A DNA stretch of 64,000 nt from Lachnospiraceae bacterium P6B14 (lineage in GTDB: Bacteria > Bacillota > Clostridia > Lachnospirales > Lachnospiraceae): positions 1-64,000 of the forward strand of contig JHWZ01000010.1 of the NCBI GenBank assembly GCA_000687695.1, written 5' to 3'. The translations under genes were made by a program, and so were the position numbers. Of this stretch, positions 34,983 to 42,931 are shown piece by piece; position 1 is the first letter of the stretch, and the number at the start of each line of letters is the position of its first letter. The notes beneath the pieces were generated by a model that was given only the letters and a program-made list of their open reading frames with translations, made no database searches and was not told where the DNA came from.

Positions 34983-36533
34983 TTAACGCTGCCTGCTTTT
35001 TATCTCTCCCAGCGAGCGCACTTTTCTTACCCGGTATTTTCCGTCATCTATCAACTCCATTGTTGCTTCCAGCCTCTGTGAATAGATATCTTCTCCGGTT
35101 TCCCAGTAATAATTGTACTCATCCTCTGCGATCTTCTTTGATATAACACCTTCTCTAGTGTAGGTAATGACCATTTCAGAGCCTTTTATCACCGTGTTCT
35201 CTATTGTGACGTTTTTCCAAATATAACCGTAGCCTTCCTTCCCCCAGCCCAACTCATCTTCTGAGATATTGCCTCTAAAGTCCCCTATGGCAAGTTCATC
35301 CCCGATCACACGGATCATAGGAACGGAACTGGCTTTATCGGTAAATCTGTAATCCGTTATCGCGCTGAGGATCCTATTTGCCTCATCAACCTTCATCCTC
35401 GGTCTTTCCTGACGATCTCCAAACAGCTTATTGTCTTCATAATAATATATTCCGTTTAGGATGATCCTGCTTATCTCCCTTTTTGTGAGCTCACGCCCGC
35501 TTAGATCATCCGGCACACACGCCAATATCGTTTCGAGATCGGTCTTATCAAGACCGCCGTGAACCAGCGAAGGTATCTCCTCATCACTCACTGGCCGTGG
35601 TTCAGAATCCGGGGTCATACTGCTTTGTATACTCTTATCCAAAGGGCCTTCATCGGACCGGTCATTCGCGTTCACGGATGACTCCAACCGGGTATTACCA
35701 ACAGAAGCCGGACCATCTCGATTTGCTAAGAATACGCCTCCGGCGGCAATTCCCGTAACCGCCACTGCTCCTACCACACCCAATGTGATTTTTCCTCCGA
35801 GAGTCCCCAAAAAGCCTGATAATCCCGACGCTACGCTCCCTGCAGCAAGTCCGCCAATAGCGAGACCTTCGGGCACACCGGCAAACTCTGCTGCATCTTC
35901 CGCGAGAAGACGAATGATAACGGTAACAGGTGTGAGTCCGAAGAAGTTGTAACCTTTCTTCTCGAGAAGATCCGCCTTTTTCTTTAGGTGCTTTCTGGCG
36001 TAATTTAGTCTGGACAACACTGTTCCTTTCGGACACTCAAGTATCTGCGAAATATCCTCAACACTGATCTCCTCTACATAGTACATCAGCACGCATACGC
36101 GTTGTTCATCCGGAAGTGTATCGATCATCTCCGAAAGGATTTCCTGTCGTTCCTTAACCGTGAATGATATCTCCGGGTGTATCTCGTCTCTCTCATCCTC
36201 GATCTTCAGGTATTTTGTTGTCTCATCATCATCTCCCAAGGATGAAAAAAGAATCGGATTCTTTTTTCTAAGTGCATCAAGCGCTGTACGTGCGACAATC
36301 TGTCCCAGCCATGCCTCTATCTTTTCCGGATCATCCAAGTCGCTGATTCTTTCCCATGCCTTCACATAGGCATCCGCCACAACATCCTTTGCGTCATCGG
36401 TATTCTTCATATACTTCAGCGCAATATAATACTTAGATTTGTAGGTTTCCTCATATATTTGGGCAAATCCGTCTTTGTCGCCCTGCATGGCTGACTTTGC
36501 TGCCTCTGTCAGACTCTCAAACTTTTTCAACAC
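34983..36533 (-). CDS. ECF sigma factor fused to transmembrane and extracellular domains (paralogue C)
   Basis: A 516-aa protein. ECF region 2 (YIALKYMKNTDDAKDVVADA, WLGQIVARTALDALRKKNPI) and region 4 (PDEQRVCVLMYYVEEISVED, LECPKGTVLSRLNYARKHLK) occupy residues 1-185. A Gly/Ala-rich segment and membrane helix follow (about 243-268, KITLGVVGAVAVTGIAAGGV), then an extracellular domain of about 230 residues with no recognised fold. It is more distant from paralogues A and B and closest to the divergent soluble sigma factor. AGGAG is 4 nt before a GTG and 7 nt before a TTG codon; either could start translation. Followed by a lipoprotein gene. Confidence 0.87.
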   Translation of the reverse strand: MLKKFESLTEAAKSAMQGDKDGFAQIYEETYKSKYYIALKYMKNTDDAKDVVADAYVKAWERISDLDDPEKIEAWLGQIVARTALDALRKKNPILFSSLGDDDETTKYLKIEDERDEIHPEISFTVKERQEILSEMIDTLPDEQRVCVLMYYVEEISVEDISQILECPKGTVLSRLNYARKHLKKKADLLEKKGYNFFGLTPVTVIIRLLAEDAAEFAGVPEGLAIGGLAAGSVASGLSGFLGTLGGKITLGVVGAVAVTGIAAGGVFLANRDGPASVGNTRLESSVNANDRSDEGPLDKSIQSSMTPDSEPRPVSDEEIPSLVHGGLDKTDLETILACVPDDLSGRELTKREISRIILNGIYYYEDNKLFGDRQERPRMKVDEANRILSAITDYRFTDKASSVPMIRVIGDELAIGDFRGNISEDELGWGKEGYGYIWKNVTIENTVIKGSEMVITYTREGVISKKIAEDEYNYYWETGEDIYSQRLEATMELIDDGKYRVRKVRSLGEIKSRQR

Positions 36534-36556
36534 GTTACTCCTTTTTTGGTTTTTAT

Positions 36557-36582
36557 AAAATCTACGACCCTTCTCATTCGTC
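36557..36582 (+). promoter_or_regulatory. Candidate ECF sigma promoter, copy 5 (soluble ECF sigma gene)
   Basis: ATAAAATC (-35 core AAAATC at 36557-36562), 16 nt, CGTC (36579-36582) followed by TGAATTAATG. It lies in the divergent region between two sigma-factor genes and would place +1 at about 36590. Confidence 0.65.
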
Positions 36583-36628
36583 TGAATTAATGGGACTATC
36601 TATAACCACACGGAATGAGGACACGGCT

Positions 36629-37204
36629 TTGAAACAATTCAAAAACATTACAGAAGCTGCACTTGCCGCGAAAAACGGCGATCGTGACGGGTTTTCCTAC
36701 ATATACGATCAAACCTATACTGACAAGTACAACATCGCACTCAGATACATGAATAATCCAACCGACGCGGATGATGTCATCTCAGATTCATACATGAAAG
36801 CTTTGGAAAAGATCCATACTCTCAAAGATCCATCACGAGTCGAAATGTGGCTGGGACAGATTGTCGCACGTACGGCGCTTGATGCTCTGAAAAAGAAAAA
36901 GCCCATGCTCTTTTCTTCCATGACAAACACTATCGACAATCAACCCTTATGGGATGTACAAAATGAAAACACAGAAGTCCAACCCGAGCTTTCCTATATG
37001 ATGAAAGAAAAAGAGGCACTGATCAACCGGATGATCGATTCTCTCCCGGACGAGCAGCGCATCTGCGTGCTTATGTACTATGTGGCGGAACTCTCTTCCG
37101 GAGAAATAGCCCAAATCCTCGAATGCCCGAAGGGCACCGTTCTGTCAAGGCTAAACTATGCCAGAAAAGCTCTAAAAAAGAAACTCGAACACGACAAGCC
37201 ATAG
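36629..37204 (+). CDS. Soluble ECF RNA polymerase sigma factor
   Basis: About 192 aa with only sigma regions 2 (YNIALRYMNNPTDADDVISD, WLGQIVARTALDALKKKKPM) and 4 (SLPDEQRICVLMYYVAELSS, LECPKGTVLSRLNYARKALK); no membrane segment. It is very like the sigma part of paralogue C, from which it is transcribed divergently. I chose the TTG at 36629: GGAATGAGGA lies 7 nt upstream, the start then aligns with the fused paralogues, and the ATG at 36590 would fall at the predicted +1. A matching promoter upstream suggests autoregulation. No anti-sigma gene is adjacent; the tethered paralogue may play that part (inference). Confidence 0.85.
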   Translation: MKQFKNITEAALAAKNGDRDGFSYIYDQTYTDKYNIALRYMNNPTDADDVISDSYMKALEKIHTLKDPSRVEMWLGQIVARTALDALKKKKPMLFSSMTNTIDNQPLWDVQNENTEVQPELSYMMKEKEALINRMIDSLPDEQRICVLMYYVAELSSGEIAQILECPKGTVLSRLNYARKALKKKLEHDKP

Positions 37205-37225
37205 CCCAGCCGACCGACCGCTCGC

Positions 37226-38779
37226 TCACCCTGCGAGTCCTTCGTAACCTGCTCCCTGATATTCATCGTCCGCGGTCACCAGCTCGTCATACATTACATC
37301 CGTCGATGTATAACCATCGACCATCTGCCAGTATCCGAACTGCAGATCAGTCGAGCCGAGTATCCTTCGGTATGCCGTCTCAATCTCATATGACCCGTCC
37401 GCAAGTCTCTTTACATCGTCATACTCCACCGGGAAGTATACTGTTTTTGTTTTAAAGCCCTTGGGCTTTTCCAGACTTGAAACACTCGCGGAATAAACGA
37501 GATAAACCTTATTATAGATATCCCAGGTATCGGTTTTTTTATTGGTCAAAAGATAATAGCCTACGTACTTGATATCCGTAGCCTTTATCTGCTTTTCTCG
37601 ATTTGCATCATCGAAATACTGCCTTACGTATTCCTCGGTAGCGCTTTTCATCTTGTCCACGGCGCCCTGCTCCAATGCGGCGTTTTCGATCACATACGAA
37701 TCAACGTTGTCAAGTTTATAATCCATCTCCGTCCGGGAAAACTTCACTCCGTACTTCTCTCCGAACATCTCCTCGTCATAACCGTTAGCAATTATCTTCA
37801 CCGTATCACCCTGCTTCAGTCCGTCAGTGGGCTCTGCCGTGAAACTGATATACTCCATCCAATCATCCTGGGAATCCGAATCACAGTAAATATAAGCCTT
37901 TGGAGAAACCCCGTCAACATGGACATTCAGATGATCAAACGGGTCGACAGCCTTTACCTCGGTAAGTCCCGAAACCGTCACTGTCTTCGTATCACCTAGG
38001 ACCTTTGTCTTTACTTTATCGATCCTTTTTTCATTTATCTTATATGAAACATGGATGGTGTCGCCGTTTTTCAGCCCGGAATCCTTATCAAGCTCTAACT
38101 TTATCCCGCTTATCGCAGAGTATATATCCATCAGTTCCCCGAAGTTCTCGATTCCCTCTTTGAAGATCGCGCCGTAATCGGCATCCTCGGGATTATTCTC
38201 AACATCCCTGACCAACGATGTGTCTATGCCCATATCTTTTGCAAATCTGATTGAAAGCTCCTTCACATCGAGATAGGCTCTCGCCTTTCCATCTCCGTCC
38301 GTACCGTCAAAATCTACTTTGGTATAATCGCTGAGCTGGATGGCCTCGCCGCTTTTTCCGTTTATCACGAACACGATAACGAGCGTGATCGCCGCTGCCA
38401 AAAGAAATACACCGCCGCCGATAAGCCCGAATATGAGCGGTAGCGGTGCTCCTGACTTCGCCACAGCACCACCCGCTGCTCCTGCGGCGGTTTTCACCCC
38501 GGATGTGGCTGTCTGCGTCATGACGGGCGCGCTCTCGGTCATAGTTCTGGCGCCGGCGAGTGCCTGCTCAGCTCCTGCCGTTTCCTCAACTATTCTGCTT
38601 TTTTCTCCCTCGTCCTGCTCATCTTCTGTTTCAGCTGTGTCGGTACTCTCCGTGGCCTCTTCGGTCACGTCCTCTGCCGGCTGAACTGTCTCAACCACAT
38701 CTTCTATAAGCTTAGCCCCACAAGCCTGACAGAACTTACTACCGTCGGGCATTACCTGGCTGCATTTAGGACATATCAT
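37226..38779 (-). CDS. Zinc-ribbon single-pass membrane protein with large extracellular domain
   Basis: A 517-aa protein. Zinc ribbon MICPKCSQVMPDGSKFCQAC, an acidic Thr/Glu/Ala-rich linker to about residue 105, one membrane helix (about 113-138, IFGLIGGGVFLLAAAITLVI), then an extracellular part of about 375 residues with two repeated strand-rich modules, each containing a GLKxGDTxxVxxxxN pattern (GLKNGDTIHVSYKIN and GLKQGDTVKIIANGY). The architecture is common in Firmicutes, but the function is unknown. It is 22 nt downstream of a secreted zinc-ribbon/Ig-like protein gene and converges on the soluble sigma gene. Confidence 0.8.
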   Translation of the reverse strand: MICPKCSQVMPDGSKFCQACGAKLIEDVVETVQPAEDVTEEATESTDTAETEDEQDEGEKSRIVEETAGAEQALAGARTMTESAPVMTQTATSGVKTAAGAAGGAVAKSGAPLPLIFGLIGGGVFLLAAAITLVIVFVINGKSGEAIQLSDYTKVDFDGTDGDGKARAYLDVKELSIRFAKDMGIDTSLVRDVENNPEDADYGAIFKEGIENFGELMDIYSAISGIKLELDKDSGLKNGDTIHVSYKINEKRIDKVKTKVLGDTKTVTVSGLTEVKAVDPFDHLNVHVDGVSPKAYIYCDSDSQDDWMEYISFTAEPTDGLKQGDTVKIIANGYDEEMFGEKYGVKFSRTEMDYKLDNVDSYVIENAALEQGAVDKMKSATEEYVRQYFDDANREKQIKATDIKYVGYYLLTNKKTDTWDIYNKVYLVYSASVSSLEKPKGFKTKTVYFPVEYDDVKRLADGSYEIETAYRRILGSTDLQFGYWQMVDGYTSTDVMYDELVTADDEYQGAGYEGLAG

Positions 38780-38801
38780 AGTTGTATTCCTCCATTTTCG
38801 G

Positions 38802-39713
38802 TTATATATACTGTCTGAACTCTACGATCGTTTTTCCGTCAACGTTTTGTTGCAGCGCCTGCTCAAGCATATCCACATGATCCGCAACAACCTTTCCTAT
38901 TCTGGTCGGCAAAGCTCCCGTATCATGATCCCTGATCGACAGCTTCAGAACACTATCTCCGTACAGGAACAGCTCCCCTGCACTTACGTTATATGATTTC
39001 GACAATGCTCCGGATATGGGAATCTCGAGATATCCGAATTTTTCATCCTCTCCATCAGGTCCCATGATATATGTGATCGGACCTCTGTCAACGACATTTT
39101 TGTAGAAAGAGGTCGCTGCCTGATTCGCATACATCTGGACGCTGAAATAAAACTTCTGATTTACGCTCATCACTATACACGTCTGCGTCATCGCCTCGGG
39201 CGAGACCGGAGTCGGAGAAGGTGATGTCGACGCCGCTGCCGAACCCGTCGGCGTCGGCGTCGGCCAAACGAGCCATGGCGTCGGGCTCGGTGTAGGCCTC
39301 CCGTGTCCGCAGTTCTGACAATAGTTACTCGTGTTCACAAATCCGCATACCGGGCACTCCCACTGGGAGTTCGTAACCTTTACCTTGCACGTGTAGGTTT
39401 TTGTTTTTCTCGACGAGTATCTGATCACGGCCTTAACAACTGCCGTACCCTTTTTCTTCGCCTTGATGGTGACCTGGGATTTCTTTTTATTTTTCAGGGC
39501 TATCAGATGTTTTCCTGACTGAATGGACCATGTGACCGCCCTCGAGGTATTTTTCATTTTCAATACCTTTGATTTGTTCGCGGGTATCTTTAACAGAGTG
39601 GCACTAAGACCCACCGAAGCCGTACCGGATCTCACCGGCACAGATATGGGATGTACCACCGAAAGGCATAGACATATACATATAATAATGGCCATAAACG
39701 GTCTTTGCTTCAT
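38802..39713 (-). CDS. Secreted Big_2-like protein with zinc ribbon
   Basis: A 303-aa protein. An N-terminal signal peptide (FMAIIICICLCLSVVHPISV), a Big_2-like module (about 30-115, with NKSKVLKMKNTSRAVTWSIQ and KKKGTAVVKAVIRYSSRKTK), then a zinc ribbon (WECPVCGFVNTSNYCQNCGH), a Pro/Thr/Ser linker (PTPSPTPWLVWPTPTPTGSA) and a C-terminal domain of about 120 residues. The zinc ribbon would lie outside the cell, unlike those of its neighbours. It is the first gene of a pair with the zinc-ribbon membrane protein and has its own sigma-A-type promoter. Confidence 0.78.
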   Translation of the reverse strand: MKQRPFMAIIICICLCLSVVHPISVPVRSGTASVGLSATLLKIPANKSKVLKMKNTSRAVTWSIQSGKHLIALKNKKKSQVTIKAKKKGTAVVKAVIRYSSRKTKTYTCKVKVTNSQWECPVCGFVNTSNYCQNCGHGRPTPSPTPWLVWPTPTPTGSAAASTSPSPTPVSPEAMTQTCIVMSVNQKFYFSVQMYANQAATSFYKNVVDRGPITYIMGPDGEDEKFGYLEIPISGALSKSYNVSAGELFLYGDSVLKLSIRDHDTGALPTRIGKVVADHVDMLEQALQQNVDGKTIVEFRQYI

Positions 39714-39741
39714 TTGCCCGGCCTCCTTTTCACACTTGATT

Positions 39742-39770
39742 CATTTTACCACATTTTTTTCGCTTTGTGA
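39742..39770 (-). promoter_or_regulatory. Promoter of the secreted zinc-ribbon gene
   Basis: Minus strand TTCACA (39770-39765), a 17-nt spacer and TAAAAT (39747-39742), about 28 nt before the start codon and back to back with the mutS2 promoter. Confidence 0.65.
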
Positions 39771-39781
39771 AGAGTTTTAGG

Positions 39782-39810
39782 TTGAAAAATCTTCCGATTT
39801 GGGGTATTCT
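39782..39810 (+). promoter_or_regulatory. Promoter of mutS2
   Basis: TTGAAA (39782-39787), a 17-nt spacer and TATTCT (39805-39810), only 7 nt before the ATG at 39818. The transcript would be nearly leaderless, and I see no good GGAGG before the ATG. Confidence 0.55.
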
Positions 39811-39817
39811 TTAATGT

Positions 39818-42196
39818 ATGAATAAGAAAGTACTTCACACGTTGGAATATGACAAGATCATCGACAGATTGGTGCATGAAGCGGACTCTGATCCGGGTAA
39901 GGAAAAGGCGCGTAAGATCGTCCCTTTGTCGGATCGTGACCGCATCATAGAGCTGCAGGCTCAGACAACCGCTGCCGTAAACCGCATACTGAAGGACGCA
40001 AAGCCCTCCTTCAGCGGACTGAGGGATCCGAGGCGCGACTTAAAGCCTCTCGAAAAAGGCGGTACACTCGGCACAGGTGAGCTCCTCAATATCTGTCGTC
40101 TTTTTGAGATAGCAAAAGGCGCGATCGCCCATGATGAAAAACTCGATGATTACGAGGACGTCCTGACAGGTCAATTCAGATCGCTTACAGACGTGCCCGA
40201 TCTGCGCGCCGAGATCAAAAGATGTATTCCCGGCCCCGATGAGATCGCTGATAACGCGAGCTCGGAGCTCGCCTCCATCAGGCGCACGATAAACGGTATG
40301 GACGGGCGTATCCGTGACCAGCTGAACAAAACCATAGCCCAGTCATCAGGGATGCTCAGGGAGAATCTCGTCACGATCCGTGACGGCAGGTACTGCCTCC
40401 CCGTCAAAAGCGAGCACAAGGGATCATTCCCGGGTATGGTACATGACCAAAGCTCGACCGGCTCGACATTTTTCATAGAGCCGATGGCCGTCGTAGAGCT
40501 GAACAACGAGCTCGCGTCCTGGTTTGCAAAAGAGCAGACCGAAATCCAAAAGATCTTAGCCGACCTTTCAAACCTGACCGCACCGTATATATCCGATATA
40601 GAGCGGGATTTTCTCCTGCTCGCGGACCTCGATTTTATCTTTGCAAAGGGTATGCTCTCCAAAAAAATGAGGGCATCCGAGCCACTGTTTCAGGGCAAAT
40701 ACATACAGATCAGACAGGGTCGCCACCCGCTGATTCCCGATAAACAGGTGGTCCCCATCGATGTATCGCTCGGAAAGGACTATGACCTTTTAGTGATCAC
40801 GGGTCCGAATACCGGCGGAAAGACCGTAACCTTAAAAACCGTCGGTCTCCTCACCCTGATGGGTCAGGCAGGCCTGCATATACCCGCGAATGACCGCTCT
40901 CACCTTAGAGTTTACGATGAAGTGTTCGCTGACATCGGCGATGAGCAGAGCATCGAACAATCGCTCTCTACATTTTCATCGCACATGACAAACACGGTGG
41001 ATATTTTGAAAAAAGCGAACAGCCACACGCTCGCCCTTTTTGACGAGCTGGGCGCGGGCACGGACCCCACGGAGGGCGCCGCTCTCGCGATCGCGATCCT
41101 CGACCATCTGCACAAAAAGCACATCACCGCGATGGCGACCACTCACTACAGCGAGCTGAAACTCTACGCTCTGCAGGAGGATGGTGTCGAGAACGCATCC
41201 TGCGAGTTTGATGTGGAGAGTCTCGCTCCTACTTACAGACTTTTAGTCGGTATCCCCGGAAAAAGTAACGCCTTCGCGATATCGTCGAAGCTGGGCCTCT
41301 CCGACAAGATAATAAACGAAGCAAAAAAACGAATTGACGACGAAGCAAAAAGCTTTGAGGACGTGGTCTCGGGGCTCGAGCAGTCCAGAGTCGAGGCGGA
41401 AAAAGAGCGCGAAAAGGCCGTTCGCTTCAGAGAGAATGCCGAAGGCTACGCAAAAAAACTCGAAGAAAAAGAAGATAAGCTGGAGCAATCCAGAGACAAG
41501 ATACTTCGTCGCGCGAACGAGGAAGCCAGAGAGATCCTGGAACGCGCGAAAAAGGTGGCAGACGAGTCCATCCGCAAATATAACAAATGGATGAACGACC
41601 CCGAAGCTCTGAAGGCCATGGAAAGAGAGCGCGGTGCTCTGCGTGACGCCATGGATGAGGTTGACGAGGGACTCGCCGCCACAGGACCCGGCACCAAAAA
41701 ACGGAAAAAAACCGGAGCCAAAAAGCCCGAAGAGCTCGCTGTCGGTGATATCGTCATGGTCCACTCGATGGGCGTAAAGGGCACTATCCAGACAGAGCCC
41801 GCCCGTGGCAAATGCTACGTCCAGATCGGTATCCTCAGATCCGAGGTCGATCTCGATGACCTCGAGTATCTCGAGTCGGAGACCAAACAGGCGAAGCGCG
41901 AGGCTACAATCACACAATCCAGAAACCTAAAATCCGCCAAGGCCATGACTGTTCATACGGAGATCAATCTCATCGGAATGACTGTCGCTGAGGCTGTTCC
42001 TCTTTTGGAAAAATATTTAGACGACGCGTATCTGGCGCACCTGTCCAGCGTCCGCATCATACACGGAATGGGCACGGGAGCTCTCAGAAGCGCGGTACAC
42101 GAGTCCTTAAAAAGAAACAAGACCGTGGAAAGCTTCCGCCTCGGAGAACAGGGCGAAGGCGGATACGGCGCCACCGTGGCATTTTTCAAATACTGA
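39818..42196 (+). CDS. mutS2: Endonuclease/recombination regulator MutS2
   Basis: A 792-aa MutS2 of normal length. The core has Walker A ITGPNTGGKTVTLKTVGLL, the Walker B region LALFDELGAGTDPTEGAALA and the ATHYSELK switch. A long coiled coil follows (about 510-620, rich in Glu, Lys and Arg), and a C-terminal Smr nuclease domain contains RIIHGMGTGALRSAVHESL. MutS2 acts on recombination intermediates and, in some Firmicutes, on collided ribosomes. It lacks the mismatch-recognition domain of MutS. It is followed after 15 nt by a two-component system, probably in one transcript. Confidence 0.97.
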   Translation: MNKKVLHTLEYDKIIDRLVHEADSDPGKEKARKIVPLSDRDRIIELQAQTTAAVNRILKDAKPSFSGLRDPRRDLKPLEKGGTLGTGELLNICRLFEIAKGAIAHDEKLDDYEDVLTGQFRSLTDVPDLRAEIKRCIPGPDEIADNASSELASIRRTINGMDGRIRDQLNKTIAQSSGMLRENLVTIRDGRYCLPVKSEHKGSFPGMVHDQSSTGSTFFIEPMAVVELNNELASWFAKEQTEIQKILADLSNLTAPYISDIERDFLLLADLDFIFAKGMLSKKMRASEPLFQGKYIQIRQGRHPLIPDKQVVPIDVSLGKDYDLLVITGPNTGGKTVTLKTVGLLTLMGQAGLHIPANDRSHLRVYDEVFADIGDEQSIEQSLSTFSSHMTNTVDILKKANSHTLALFDELGAGTDPTEGAALAIAILDHLHKKHITAMATTHYSELKLYALQEDGVENASCEFDVESLAPTYRLLVGIPGKSNAFAISSKLGLSDKIINEAKKRIDDEAKSFEDVVSGLEQSRVEAEKEREKAVRFRENAEGYAKKLEEKEDKLEQSRDKILRRANEEAREILERAKKVADESIRKYNKWMNDPEALKAMERERGALRDAMDEVDEGLAATGPGTKKRKKTGAKKPEELAVGDIVMVHSMGVKGTIQTEPARGKCYVQIGILRSEVDLDDLEYLESETKQAKREATITQSRNLKSAKAMTVHTEINLIGMTVAEAVPLLEKYLDDAYLAHLSSVRIIHGMGTGALRSAVHESLKRNKTVESFRLGEQGEGGYGATVAFFKY

Positions 42197-42211
42197 GAAA
42201 GGATTTCATCT

Positions 42212-42931
42212 ATGTCCAAAAAAAAGATCATGATCGTCGATGATGACGAAAACATCGCAAGCCTTTTGTCGCTGTACCTGACAAAGGAGTTTTTCGAGTG
42301 CAAGATAGCTCATGACGGCGAGACAGCTCTGGAGCTGAATAAAACCTTTGACCCGGATCTGATCCTGCTTGACATCATGCTTCCCGGCATGGATGGATAC
42401 GCTGTCTGCAGGGAGCTCAGAAAGGATTATATGACTCCTGTCATCATGCTCAGCGCCAAAACAGAGACCTTTGATAAGGTGCTTGGCCTCGAGCTCGGTG
42501 CGGATGACTATATCAGCAAGCCATTCGACAACAAGGAGATGGTCGCCAGAGTAAAAGCGGTTCTGCGCAGGTACGAAAACGGCTCACATGTTTCTCAGGA
42601 GAAAAAGACCGATGCTCCGCCTGAGGAGGTCACATGCGGCAATCTGGTCGTGAACCATATGAACTATACGGTAACACAGGGGGGCAGCGCCATCGAGATG
42701 CCGCCAAAGGAACTCGAGCTTCTGTATTTTCTGGTGTCCCATCCCAATCAGGTATTCACCAGGGAGCAGCTGCTTGACCGTATCTGGGGCTATGAATATG
42801 TCTCGGAGACCCGTACCGTTGACGTGCACATCAAACGTCTAAGAGAAAAGCTGGAGGAAAACGACATCTACTCCATCGCAACCATCTGGGGCATAGGATA
42901 TCGATTTGAGATAAAGAAAAATGAGCAATAA
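42212..42931 (+). CDS. Two-component response regulator, OmpR/PhoB family
   Basis: A 239-aa protein: receiver domain (MIVDDDENI acidic pocket, phospho-acceptor Asp in DLILLDIMLPGMDGY, conserved Lys in DDYISKPF) followed by an OmpR-type winged-helix DNA-binding domain (LLDRIWGYEYVSETRTVDVH, GIGYRF). It is expected to act as a transcription factor phosphorylated by the histidine kinase encoded next to it, whose start overlaps its end by 11 nt. The target genes are unknown. Confidence 0.95.
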   Translation: MSKKKIMIVDDDENIASLLSLYLTKEFFECKIAHDGETALELNKTFDPDLILLDIMLPGMDGYAVCRELRKDYMTPVIMLSAKTETFDKVLGLELGADDYISKPFDNKEMVARVKAVLRRYENGSHVSQEKKTDAPPEEVTCGNLVVNHMNYTVTQGGSAIEMPPKELELLYFLVSHPNQVFTREQLLDRIWGYEYVSETRTVDVHIKRLREKLEENDIYSIATIWGIGYRFEIKKNEQ

